Shown: positions 36,153 to 45,904 of the stretch, piece by piece
How positions within the stretch are numbered: position 1 is the first letter of the stretch
Layout of the letters: each line of letters starts with the position of its first letter
DNA from: Chrysosporum bergii ANA360D
Lineage (GTDB): Bacteria > Cyanobacteriota > Cyanobacteriia > Cyanobacteriales > Nostocaceae
Direction: 5' to 3'
DNA length: 62,796 nt
Assembly (NCBI RefSeq): GCF_029891735.1
Contig: NZ_JANQDH010000025.1
Location: 1 to 62,796 of the forward strand
Notes under the pieces: model-generated
Databases searched by the model: none
Seen by the model: the letters and a program-made list of their open reading frames with translations, nothing else
Told to the model about the DNA's origin: nothing
Program-made: the position numbers and the translations under genes

Positions 36153-37157
36153 ATGTCTAAAAGCTTACTAGAACAATTGCGCCAAATGACAGTTGTGGTG
36201 GCAGATACAGGCGATATCAAAGCAATTGAGAAGTTTAGACCCCAAGATGCTACCACCAATCCTTCTCTGATTACTGCGGCAGCACAGATGCCGGAATATC
36301 AAGAAATCGTTGATCAAACCTTACTCCAAGCTAAAAAAGATGCTGGTTCTACTGCTAGCCAAAAGGAGATTGTCACCCTGGCTTTTGACCGTTTAGCTGT
36401 GGCTTTTGGTTTGAAGATTTTAGAAATTATTCCCGGTCGTGTTTCCACAGAAGTAGACGCTCGCTTGTCTTTCGATACCGAAGCCACCGTTACCAAAGCT
36501 AGAGAGTTGATTGCTCAGTATCAAGCCGCAGGGGTGGGACGCGATCGCGTATTGATTAAAATTGCCACCACTTGGGAAGGAATACGCGCTGCGGAAATTT
36601 TGGAGAAAGACCGTATTCACTGTAACTTAACTTTACTGTTTGGTCTTCACCAAGCCATCGCCTGTGCAGAAGCCGGCGTTACCTTAATTTCTCCCTTCGT
36701 GGGGCGCATTCTTGACTGGTACAAGAAAGATACTGGAAGGGATAGCTACCCAGCAGCGGAAGATCCAGGGGTACTATCAGTCACCCAAATTTACAACTAC
36801 TACAAAAAATTTGGCTATCAAACCGAAGTCATGGGAGCCAGTTTCCGCAACATTGGCGAAATTACCGAACTGGCAGGTTGCGACTTGCTGACCATTTCTC
36901 CCACACTCTTGGGAGAACTGCAAGCAACTATTGGAGAACTGCCACGCAAACTTGATCCTGCCACAGCAGTAAAAATGGAAATCGAACAGATATCTGTTGA
37001 TCAGGCCACCTATGACAAGATGCACGCAGCCGACCGCATGGCATCAGACAAACTAGCAGAAGGTATCGACGGCTTTACCAAAGCACTAGTTTCTCTAGAA
37101 GAACTGTTAGCACAGCGACTAGTTACCCTAGAGGGGAAAGCCGTTGCCAGCCATTAG
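36153..37157 (+). CDS. tal: Transaldolase (TalB type)
   Basis: The 334-aa enzyme transfers a dihydroxyacetone unit from sedoheptulose-7-phosphate to glyceraldehyde-3-phosphate in the pentose phosphate pathway. Hallmarks are [18 protein letters not shown], the Schiff-base Lys136 in [30 protein letters not shown] and [10 protein letters not shown]. Length is typical of the long TalA/TalB class. CGGAGAAAATT precedes the ATG. The neighbours gap1 and ackA suggest a role in catabolism of stored sugar. Confidence 0.95.
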   Translation: MSKSLLEQLRQMTVVVADTGDIKAIEKFRPQDATTNPSLITAAAQMPEYQEIVDQTLLQAKKDAGSTASQKEIVTLAFDRLAVAFGLKILEIIPGRVSTEVDARLSFDTEATVTKARELIAQYQAAGVGRDRVLIKIATTWEGIRAAEILEKDRIHCNLTLLFGLHQAIACAEAGVTLISPFVGRILDWYKKDTGRDSYPAAEDPGVLSVTQIYNYYKKFGYQTEVMGASFRNIGEITELAGCDLLTISPTLLGELQATIGELPRKLDPATAVKMEIEQISVDQATYDKMHAADRMASDKLAEGIDGFTKALVSLEELLAQRLVTLEGKAVASH

Positions 37158-37324
37158 GATGTAAAGGGTAGTGAGTTGTTAGTGGTTAGTTGTGATCAAA
37201 CCATCAACCATTAACAACTGACTGCTTCAAAGATAAAGTCTTTGTTTTAACTGAAAACCACTTGATTAAATACCTTTAAAGTTAATGAATAAAACAGCAC
37301 AGACCTTAATGACAACAAAAAGCA

Positions 37325-38545
37325 ATGAAAATACTAGTATTAAATGCTGGATCGAGCAGCCAAAAGAGTTGTTTGTATGAAATTGCGGATGATCATCTTC
37401 CCAACGAACCACCCCAGCCCCTGTGGTCAGGGAAAGTTAACTGGACACAAGACCGGGGTGTGGCGGAAATTGAAGTAAAAACTGCCACTGGTGCTGTGCT
37501 GCAAGAATCAATCTATGGCGATTCCCGACAGGCACACGTTGCCTATATGCTCTACAGTCTGAGTCGCGGCACTACCAAAGTAGTTGGGCATCTATCAGAA
37601 ATTGATGTGGTGGGGCATCGTGTAGTACATGGTGGTCAGCAATACAGAAAAAGTGTAGTAATTACGGAAGAAGTCAAAAAAACCATTGGCAATTTATCGA
37701 GTCTAGCACCGGCACACAATCCAGCCGCTTTAGAAGGGATAGAAGCCATTGAGCAAAGCTTGGGAGATGTAACTCAAGTGGCAGTATTTGATACAGGATT
37801 TCATGCCACCCTGCCGGAGGCAGCTGCCATTTATCCAGGCCCCTATGAATGGGTAGAACAGGGTATTCGCCGCTATGGTTTTCATGGTATCAGTCATCAA
37901 TATTGCTCCCATCGTGCTGCCCAAATTCTGCAACGAGATTTAGCATCCCTGCGCTTGATTACCTGTCATTTGGGGAATGGTTGCTCTTTGGCAGCCGTAA
38001 AAAATGGTAACAGTATTGACACCACTATGGGCTTTACACCCCTGGACGGTTTAATGATGGGGAGCCGTTCCGGTTCAGTTGACCCAGGGATTTTGATTTA
38101 TCTGTTGCGGCAGTCGAATTACTCTGCCGAACGACTAGATTATGTATTAAATAAAGCATCTGGTTTACGGGGTATTTCGGGAGTATCCAGCGACTTACCC
38201 CAAGTCATAGAAGCCATCGCCCAGGGGAACTACCGCGCTCAACTCGCTTGGGATATGTATGTGCATCACTTACGGTCTGGTATTGGTTCAATGCTACCTA
38301 GCCTAGGGGGGTTAGATGCTTTAGTTTTTACAGCAGGTGTGGGGGAAAAATCAGCAGGAATACGCCAAGCAGCCTGTGAAGCCTTCGGATTTTTGGGGTT
38401 AAAAATCGACCCGGCCAAAAATCAGCAGCAGCCCATTGATGAAGATATAGCCACACCAGACTCAGCAGTGCGAGTGTTAGTTATTCGCACTCAAGAGGAC
38501 TGGGCGATCGCTCAACAATGTTGGCAGCTAATGCCAACAAAATAG
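37325..38545 (+). CDS. ackA: Acetate kinase
   Basis: The 406-aa enzyme interconverts acetyl phosphate plus ADP and acetate plus ATP. Family signatures are LVLNAGSSSQKSCLYE at the N-terminus, VVGHRVVHGG, FDTGFHATLP, RRYGFHGISHQY and TCHLGNGCSLAAVKNG, followed by MGFTPLDGLMMGSRSGSVDPG. No phosphotransacetylase gene is adjacent. It follows tal by 167 bp and ends toward the convergent atpC gene. Confidence 0.95.
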   Translation: MKILVLNAGSSSQKSCLYEIADDHLPNEPPQPLWSGKVNWTQDRGVAEIEVKTATGAVLQESIYGDSRQAHVAYMLYSLSRGTTKVVGHLSEIDVVGHRVVHGGQQYRKSVVITEEVKKTIGNLSSLAPAHNPAALEGIEAIEQSLGDVTQVAVFDTGFHATLPEAAAIYPGPYEWVEQGIRRYGFHGISHQYCSHRAAQILQRDLASLRLITCHLGNGCSLAAVKNGNSIDTTMGFTPLDGLMMGSRSGSVDPGILIYLLRQSNYSAERLDYVLNKASGLRGISGVSSDLPQVIEAIAQGNYRAQLAWDMYVHHLRSGIGSMLPSLGGLDALVFTAGVGEKSAGIRQAACEAFGFLGLKIDPAKNQQQPIDEDIATPDSAVRVLVIRTQEDWAIAQQCWQLMPTK

Positions 38546-38589
38546 CCTAAACCTAGCTTTTTCACCCAAATCTGGCTAGCTGGAGATTT

Positions 38590-38625
38590 AAAAACACTCA
38601 GGGGGGACCAACAAGCCCACCCCTG
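38590..38625 (-). terminator. Intrinsic terminator of the atpD-atpC operon
   Basis: On the minus strand CAGGGG pairs with CCCCTG around GGGCTTGTTGGTCC, and GTTTTTAAA follows. It lies 27 bp after the atpC stop. The hairpin also sits 54 bp after ackA on plus, where only an A-run follows. Confidence 0.75.
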
Positions 38626-38651
38626 AAAAAAAGAATCTAAAGAAGCTAAAC

Positions 38652-39065
38652 TTATACCAAACCGCCAGCAGCTTGAAAACGAGCGCGAGCGCGTTTAAAG
38701 GCTTGGTTTGCCTGAATTTGAGCTTGGCGATCGCCTGGTGGCACTTGATTTAAAGTGGTTTGTGCTTGGTTGTAAGCGGCACGAGCATCTTCCAATTTAA
38801 TCGCGTCGCCACGTTCAGCACCGTTAACCAAAATTGTCACTTCATCCTCTTCCACTTCAGCAAAGCCACCCAAAAGGGCGATGGCTTGCCAATTCTCGCC
38901 TTTGCTGGAGCGGACACGCATCACACCAGTGTCTAAAGCAGTTAACATAGGTGCGTGTCCACTGAGGATACCTAACTGACCGGTAGTGCTGGGTAGAACT
39001 ACTTCGTCAGCTGGGGCATCCCAAACTATTTTATCTGGGGAAACTACACGAACAGTTAGAGTCAT
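38652..39065 (-). CDS. atpC: ATP synthase F1 epsilon subunit
   Basis: The 137-aa epsilon subunit belongs to the F1 central stalk and can inhibit ATP hydrolysis. Its N-terminal beta-sandwich shows [20 protein letters not shown] and [16 protein letters not shown], followed by a two-helix C-terminus ([24 protein letters not shown]). The start at 39065 (MTLTVR) is the conserved one; the frame extends 13 codons upstream. Like other cyanobacteria, it forms a two-gene operon with the beta gene, separate from the alpha/delta/gamma operon. Confidence 0.95.
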   Translation of the reverse strand: MTLTVRVVSPDKIVWDAPADEVVLPSTTGQLGILSGHAPMLTALDTGVMRVRSSKGENWQAIALLGGFAEVEEDEVTILVNGAERGDAIKLEDARAAYNQAQTTLNQVPPGDRQAQIQANQAFKRARARFQAAGGLV

Positions 39066-39120
39066 TTGTCTTAGTCCTTGGTCTTTTGTGGTAATTTTCT
39101 GCAATTTTTGACACTAGCCA

Positions 39121-39160
39121 TTAGCAATTCCACTAATGACTAATGACCCATGACTAATGA

Positions 39161-39163
<3 letters not shown>
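39121..39163. repeat. ACTAATGAC-type short repeat
   Basis: Units related to ACTAATGAC occur three times between atpD and atpC (CACTAATGACTAATGACCCATGAC, split here). A similar stretch lies before the ABC-F gene near 50.70 kb. Confidence 0.5.
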
Positions 39164-40636
<1,473 letters not shown>

Positions 40637-40927
40637 TCAGATCGGGTCTTGGAAGACATGAGATTATGAAATGTCATCTTTCACTCTAGCACTGGACGGG
40701 GACACAACTCCGTTACTAATTTCTTAAAAAAGGAAAATGGGGGAACAGTTGACATACTCACCGACATTTTGTATTTTATGTTGGTATATGAAAAATTGCG
40801 AGCTATTGAAACCAGAAAAAGGCTGTCCTAGAAGGACGAGCTTCTAACCCCATTCTGTTGCTCGGCTACTCTGGGCTGTGGGTAGTTACTATTGACTTTT
40901 TTTTGTTACATTTGCTACCTAGTTAAT

Positions 40928-40957
40928 GATTTGAGATTTGAGATTTGAGATTTTAGA
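40928..40957. repeat. Heptamer STRR (GATTTGA)
   Basis: GATTTGA repeated three times in tandem plus a degenerate fourth unit; a typical cyanobacterial heptanucleotide repeat. Confidence 0.7.
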
Positions 40958-40984
40958 TTAAAGCGAGGTTTTTTTAGCGGTGGC

Positions 40985-40997
40985 GAGCAAGATGCTC
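40985..40997. repeat. GCATCTTGC-family hairpin, copy 3 (inverted)
   Basis: GAGCA, loop AGA, TGCTC (40985-40997). On the minus strand the core is GCATCTTGC. The stem is shorter here than in the other copies. Confidence 0.55.
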
Positions 40998-41105
40998 CCA
41001 CTACCATCTTATTAGGTTGATGTAAGGCGGGCATCCATCAAAGATTTTTTCTAGGTGGCTATTCCTACAGGTACTGCCATAATAAAAATATCTAAACATA
41101 TCTCA

Positions 41106-41573
41106 ATGGGATTTATGGTGCAAATGAATACAAAACAATATTATTCTAATTTTGCTCAACAAGATTATTACCTGTGGCTAGATAAGATGGCTGATTTGTT
41201 GAGAAATAAAAAATTTTCTGAGTTAGATTTAGATAATTTAATTGAAGAAATAGAAAGTATGGGAAGAAGTGAGAAAAATGCTTTAAGAAGTAATTTAAGA
41301 GTAGTTTTAATGCACCTGCTCAAGTATAAATTCCAGCCGCAAAAGCGCTCTAATAGTTGGTTATATACTATATACGAGCATCGGTTAAAATTACAAGAAG
41401 CTTTTTTAGATAGTCCCAGCTTAAAAGGTTATTATCTAGAAGTTCTTGCTAATTGTTATCAACACGCTCGCACAGAAGCAGCTATTGAAACCGGGCTTAC
41501 CGTTGCTATTTTCCCCACTGATTGTCCCTTCTCTGTTGATGAGATATTAGATGCAGACTTTTTCCCTAGTTGA
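41106..41573 (+). CDS. DUF29 family protein
   Basis: The protein of about 155 aa is a small all-helical DUF29 member, very common in cyanobacteria and of unknown function. Signature parts are YYLWLDKMADLLRNKKFSEL, LIEEIESMGRSEKNALRSNL and LLKYKFQPQKRSNSW. The start is ambiguous among ATGs at 41106, 41115 and 41124; family members usually begin near the last. An upstream GTG at 41055 is unlikely. DUF29 genes are often multi-copy and linked to mobile or toxin-like loci, but no partner is seen here. Confidence 0.8.
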   Translation: MGFMVQMNTKQYYSNFAQQDYYLWLDKMADLLRNKKFSELDLDNLIEEIESMGRSEKNALRSNLRVVLMHLLKYKFQPQKRSNSWLYTIYEHRLKLQEAFLDSPSLKGYYLEVLANCYQHARTEAAIETGLTVAIFPTDCPFSVDEILDADFFPS

Positions 41574-41717
41574 TGTATGAGTATGATACAGCCTAGCTTA
41601 GTCAGCGATCGCGCGAAGCGCACTGCTCTAAGCAATCGCCCATGACCATTTTATATATTTTTTGGATTTCATATTTTAGATTGTTCCCTTTCCCCTGTTC
41701 CCTCTTGGAAAAACTAA

Positions 41718-43127
41718 TTACTTCTGGCGGCACCTTTTTTGATCTACTGCAATTTGTTTCTGTAATGATGGTGGTACACCAAGTATGGAATCACTATACA
41801 AACGCTCAAATTCACGCACATAATGGGCAGCAATAGTGGGATTCTCTATTATCAAAAGTGCTTCATCATTGTTATTATTGGCAACTTGTGACCAATTATG
41901 AGAACCTGTAATTACTGTTTGTTTGTCAATTACAGCAAATTTGTGATGTAATAAATCGCTTCTAGATAAGATGGGTACACCGACAGTAGTTTGGGGAGTT
42001 TGCCAAGGATTATTATTAATTTCATACTGACATTTATTACTGAGCTTAACCCCCATCATGTCCAAGGCTTCGCTATAATAACGATAGGCAAAGCCTGAGT
42101 CAATTAAAGCCCGGATGGAAACATTTTGCTTTTGAGATTTTTCCAGAATATCACTAAGACGCTGCTCGGAAAAAACAAACAACGCTAGATCAATAGATTG
42201 ATTAGCAGAATTTAAGGTTTGACCAATCAAACCATTACTAGATTTGCTCCATGGTTCGCTAGATGCGGTGGGGGAAAAATGTACCGTGATTTTAGTGTCA
42301 CCTAATGTGATAGTTTGAGGCGATCGCATTGGTTTATTAACCCCAAATTTACTATCTCGCTGACCTCCCGCACCATCACCCCACATAATATTAAACTCCT
42401 CGGTAAACAAAGCAGCTAATTCTGGGCTGTCAATTTGTAAAAAATTATTGGCATTACCTAAACTGCTAGGATTAGTGTAATCGCCGTGAACATCACTGAG
42501 AGTAAAATTAGCCGAAGTTATAATTAACCAACGATTATCCACAATCACAAATTTGTGGTGCATCAAACTACTACCTGCTGAACCATCAGCACGATCATCT
42601 ATCCAAGTAACTTGGGCATTTTGTAGCATGATCAATGTATCTCGTTGATTAATTTCTTCTTGGCTGAGTCGCCCATCTTGGTTCAGATCCACAAAATCAT
42701 AAAAGTCTTGATAACGTTGTTTTTCTATATAAGTGAACTTTTCTACTTCCTGGGGTGTTAAACTGCTCCAAGGACGACTGTAATTATCTTCTAAAATCAC
42801 CCTCACTTTAACGCCGGCTTTTTGTCTTTCTGCTAGTGCTTGGGCAATTTTAGGTAATCTCAATTCTTGAATGGCTACATCCACCGTAGTTTGAGATTGA
42901 GAAATAACATCAATAATTTGTTGTTCTAGATTATCCCCAAGGCGAGTTTGTCCACGGTAAGGTTCCCTATATTTGGCAGCCTGGGAATGATTAAAATAAA
43001 CTTGAACTAATGGATCTTGGGGTAGGGGTGGTAAAAGTTGACGTAGAGATGGTTGTTTTTCACAAGCCGTTATCCCTAGCATCAGAAAAACGACCAGGAT
43101 ATATTGTGGTGGGGGCAAAATCTGCAC
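41718..43127 (-). CDS. Phospholipase D-like lipoprotein with inserted EF-hand
   Basis: The 469-aa protein has a lipoprotein signal peptide with lipobox LGITAC (Cys22), so it should be membrane-anchored outside the cytoplasm. Two PLD catalytic HKD motifs are intact: HHKFVIVDN (from His190) and HHKFAVIDK, each followed by the typical SxNxT or SHNWS. Phosphodiester bonds in lipids or nucleic acid are likely substrates. Between the first strands and HKD1 sits an EF-hand loop (DLNQDGRLSQEE; Asp147, Asn149, Asp151, Glu158), so calcium may regulate it. It is divergent from the cysteine desulfurase across 82 bp. Confidence 0.88.
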   Translation of the reverse strand: MQILPPPQYILVVFLMLGITACEKQPSLRQLLPPLPQDPLVQVYFNHSQAAKYREPYRGQTRLGDNLEQQIIDVISQSQTTVDVAIQELRLPKIAQALAERQKAGVKVRVILEDNYSRPWSSLTPQEVEKFTYIEKQRYQDFYDFVDLNQDGRLSQEEINQRDTLIMLQNAQVTWIDDRADGSAGSSLMHHKFVIVDNRWLIITSANFTLSDVHGDYTNPSSLGNANNFLQIDSPELAALFTEEFNIMWGDGAGGQRDSKFGVNKPMRSPQTITLGDTKITVHFSPTASSEPWSKSSNGLIGQTLNSANQSIDLALFVFSEQRLSDILEKSQKQNVSIRALIDSGFAYRYYSEALDMMGVKLSNKCQYEINNNPWQTPQTTVGVPILSRSDLLHHKFAVIDKQTVITGSHNWSQVANNNNDEALLIIENPTIAAHYVREFERLYSDSILGVPPSLQKQIAVDQKRCRQK

Positions 43128-43209
43128 GGTAATTTGGTAAAAGGGAACAGGGAACAGGAAACAGCAGCCAGCACTATTTAGGGTTTATAAATATAATATT
43201 ATCAATCAT

Positions 43210-44394
43210 ATGCAAGTATATTTAGACTACAGCGCCACTACTCCAACTCGCCCAGAAGCCATAGCTGCTATGCAAGCAGCCCTGCATCAACAATGGGGCA
43301 ACCCCTCTAGTTTACATGAGTGGGGACAACGGGCAGCGACAATTATCGAACAAGCAAGAATCCAAGTGGCAGAATTAATTCATGCGGCTAATCCAGAATC
43401 TATTATTTTTACTGGCGGTGGTACTGAGTCCAATAATTTAGCTGTAATGGGTGTTGCTCGGTTGTACACTGTACCTCAACATATAATTATTTCTCAGGTT
43501 GAACATTCTGCTATTTCTGAACCAGCGCGGTTATTGGAGATGTGGGGTTGGGAAGTGACCCGCTTGGGTGTGGATCACCAAGGTAGAGTTAATCCCCTGG
43601 ATTTACAGGCAGCTTTGCAAGATAACACTGTGTTAGTTTCCATCATTTATGGACAAAGTGAAATAGGTACAGTACAACCAATTGCAGAACTAGGAAATAT
43701 TACCCACCAGCATGGAGCGTTATTTCACACAGATGCAGTCCAAGTGGCGGGACGTTTACCCATGGATGTAGAGAAATTGTCAGTGGATTTACTCAGCATT
43801 TCCAGTCATAAAATATATGGACCACAAGGCGCTGGGGCGCTGTATGTGCGTCCTGGTGTAGAATTAGTACCTCTGCTGGCTGGTGGAGGACAAGAAATGG
43901 GACTGCGTTCTGGTACTCAAGCTGTACCCGTTATCGCCGGTTTGGGAATCGCAGCACAATTAGCCGCAGCTGAATTACCCAGTGAAACACCCCGTTTAAT
44001 TAATTTACGCGATCGCTTGTTTGCTCACTTAGCCAATATTCCTGGTTTAATTCCCACAGGCGATTTACAACAGCGTTTACCGCACCATGTCAGTTTTTGT
44101 TTACAACAGGCCGATGGTAAAAAAGTCACTGGTAAAGCTTTAGTGCGACACATGAATTTAGCCGGCATTGGTATCAGTGCTGGTTCTGCCTGTCACAGTG
44201 GTAAACTTAGCCCTAGTCCCATACTTCTAGCAATGGGTTATCCAGAATCGGCCGCCTTGGGAGGAATTCGTTTTACCTTGGGGCGTGATACTACGGAAGC
44301 TGATGTAGATTGGGCGGCCATGGTGTTTAAGCAAGTTTTGCAGAGACTGACCATAAAACGAGACGCAAGCCCCTGGCTTCAGACACGGGGATAA
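43210..44394 (+). CDS. Cysteine desulfurase (NifS/IscS-like), tail from IS end
   Basis: The PLP enzyme removes sulfur from cysteine for Fe-S cluster assembly. Seen are YLDYSATTPTRPEAIAAM, the PLP Lys201 in SSHKIYGPQG and the active-site Cys328 in SAGSACHSGKLSPS. At about 394 aa it has near-normal length. Its last nine codons (ASPWLQTRG) and stop lie in the left-end hairpin of the downstream IS200/IS605 element, so the native C-terminus was replaced. The core is intact and the enzyme is probably active. No isc or nif neighbours are present, so I give no nifS symbol. Confidence 0.88.
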   Translation: MQVYLDYSATTPTRPEAIAAMQAALHQQWGNPSSLHEWGQRAATIIEQARIQVAELIHAANPESIIFTGGGTESNNLAVMGVARLYTVPQHIIISQVEHSAISEPARLLEMWGWEVTRLGVDHQGRVNPLDLQAALQDNTVLVSIIYGQSEIGTVQPIAELGNITHQHGALFHTDAVQVAGRLPMDVEKLSVDLLSISSHKIYGPQGAGALYVRPGVELVPLLAGGGQEMGLRSGTQAVPVIAGLGIAAQLAAAELPSETPRLINLRDRLFAHLANIPGLIPTGDLQQRLPHHVSFCLQQADGKKVTGKALVRHMNLAGIGISAGSACHSGKLSPSPILLAMGYPESAALGGIRFTLGRDTTEADVDWAAMVFKQVLQRLTIKRDASPWLQTRG

Positions 44395-44568
44395 TTCGAT
44401 AGCGACTTTAGTCGCATTAAAGCGATTGATTGGCTTTAGCCACATTCAAAATTGTATAAAATAATTTATCTAATGTTTATTAAAGCTTTACAGTATTATA
44501 CAGGACACTCCTGTATAATAATTGTATGAGTCAAGAATATAAATCAAACAGAAATATTACTCACTAAA

Positions 44569-45834
44569 ATGTCTAATTACGGATGCCAACAACACTTAAT
44601 CAATCCTGATAAAAATTTAGCTGCTATTCTAGAATTTTTGTGTGGAGAATCAGCTAAACTTGCTAATTGCGGAACTTATTATGCAAGGCAGTTGTATTTT
44701 AAAACTGGCAGGATACCTGGAAAATACGATTTGCATAAATTATTGAAAAGCAACATCCATTTTCAGGCAATGTATTCACACGTTGCTCAACAATGCTTAA
44801 CTACAGTTGCAGAATCTTTTAAGTCATTCATTGGATTACTTAAAAGAATTAAAGAAGGAACAGTTGGTCAACGTCCCAGGCTTCCCGGATATCGGAAAGG
44901 TGGACTAGCTTTAGTTACTTATCCAAAAGCAGATGTTAAACTCAAGGAAAGGCTTTTAAGGTTTCCCCTTGGCACTAAAGTAAAAACGTGGTTTGGATTA
45001 GATGCTTTTTACTTGCCAATGCCGTCAAATCTTGAGTTTAAAAGCATTAAAGAGTTGAGGATTTTACCAAGAAACAAATGTTTTTACATCGAATATGTGT
45101 ACAAGCAACCTGATATTGCAGTTAATCTAGATAAGTCTAGAGCATTAGGGATAGACCATGGCATAAACAATTGGTTAACTTGCGTTTCTAATGTGGGAAC
45201 AAGTTTTATTATTGATGGGAAACATTTAAAATCAATGAATCAATGGTACAACAAGCGAATTGCTACCATCAAAGAGAATAAAACTCAAGGATTTTGGAAT
45301 GAGAAATTAGCCCACATAACTGAAAAACGCAATCGACAAACCAGGGATGCCATCAATAAAGCTGCAAGATTAGTAATTAATCATTGCCTAAATAACAATA
45401 TCGGTACAATTGTATTTGGATGGAATAAAAAGCAAAAAGACAATGCTGATATGGGGAAAGTAAATAATCAAAAATTCGTTCAAATTCCGTCTGCTAAACT
45501 AAAAAACCGTATTGCGCAATTGTGCAAACAATATGAAATTCAATTTGTAGAAACAGAAGAATCATATACCTCAAAAGCTTCATTTTTAGATGGTGATGTG
45601 CTACCTACATTTCGTGCAAAACCGGACGGGTGGCAATCATCAGGAAAACGTGTTAATCGTGGGTTGTTCAAAACAGCCAAAAATATTTTATTAAATGCTG
45701 ATGCTAACGGAGCAGCTAATATTTTAGTCAAAGTAGGGATAAAGCTAGGTCTAGACCTAAGTGGAATCAGTAGGGTGTCTTTGATAGCACCGTTGAAGGT
45801 TCGTTTGTGGACTATTCAAGAATCCCCCGGCTAA
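44569..45834 (+). CDS. tnpB: TnpB RNA-guided nuclease, zinc-ribbon cysteines missing
   Basis: The 421-aa TnpB has RuvC-like motifs: Asp in LGIDHGINNWL, Glu in FVETEESYTSKASF and the final Asp in LLNADANGAANIL. The normal four-Cys zinc ribbon between the second and third motifs is absent and replaced by DGDVLPTFRAKPDGWQSSG. TnpB proteins are guided by an omega RNA from the 3' end and help retain the element. The stop codon lies inside the right-end hairpin, as usual. Whether it still cuts DNA without the zinc ribbon is uncertain; some TnpB branches naturally lack it. Confidence 0.85.
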   Translation: MSNYGCQQHLINPDKNLAAILEFLCGESAKLANCGTYYARQLYFKTGRIPGKYDLHKLLKSNIHFQAMYSHVAQQCLTTVAESFKSFIGLLKRIKEGTVGQRPRLPGYRKGGLALVTYPKADVKLKERLLRFPLGTKVKTWFGLDAFYLPMPSNLEFKSIKELRILPRNKCFYIEYVYKQPDIAVNLDKSRALGIDHGINNWLTCVSNVGTSFIIDGKHLKSMNQWYNKRIATIKENKTQGFWNEKLAHITEKRNRQTRDAINKAARLVINHCLNNNIGTIVFGWNKKQKDNADMGKVNNQKFVQIPSAKLKNRIAQLCKQYEIQFVETEESYTSKASFLDGDVLPTFRAKPDGWQSSGKRVNRGLFKTAKNILLNADANGAANILVKVGIKLGLDLSGISRVSLIAPLKVRLWTIQESPG

Positions 45835-45845
45835 AAGCCGTGGGG
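45824..45845 (+). repeat. Right-end hairpin of the IS200/IS605 element
   Basis: CCCC-CGGCT, loop AAA, AGCCG-T-GGGG. It overlaps the tnpB stop codon, and this part of such elements also encodes the 3' end of the omega RNA. Confidence 0.7.
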
Positions 45846-45904
45846 AGTATCAACATTTTGCGTTATTAGTAATTAAACGTGAACAAGTACAAATCAGGTT
45901 CTTA

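Larger units (their letters stand above)
44363..45854 (+). mobile_element. IS200/IS605-type element carrying only tnpB
   Basis: The left end has CCCC-TGGCTTCAGACAC-GGGG (44370-44390), the degenerate form of the hairpin common in cyanobacterial IS605 left ends. The right end has CCCC-CGGCT-AAA-AGCCG-T-GGGG (45824-45845). Between them is one intact tnpB and no tnpA, so the element needs TnpA in trans to move. Borders are approximate. Insertion lies in the 3' end of the cysteine desulfurase gene. Confidence 0.75.

Noticed and set aside
38599-38625. Hairpin as terminator of ackA on the plus strand
   Set aside because: On plus the stem is followed by an A-run; the T-run is found only in the minus orientation after atpC.
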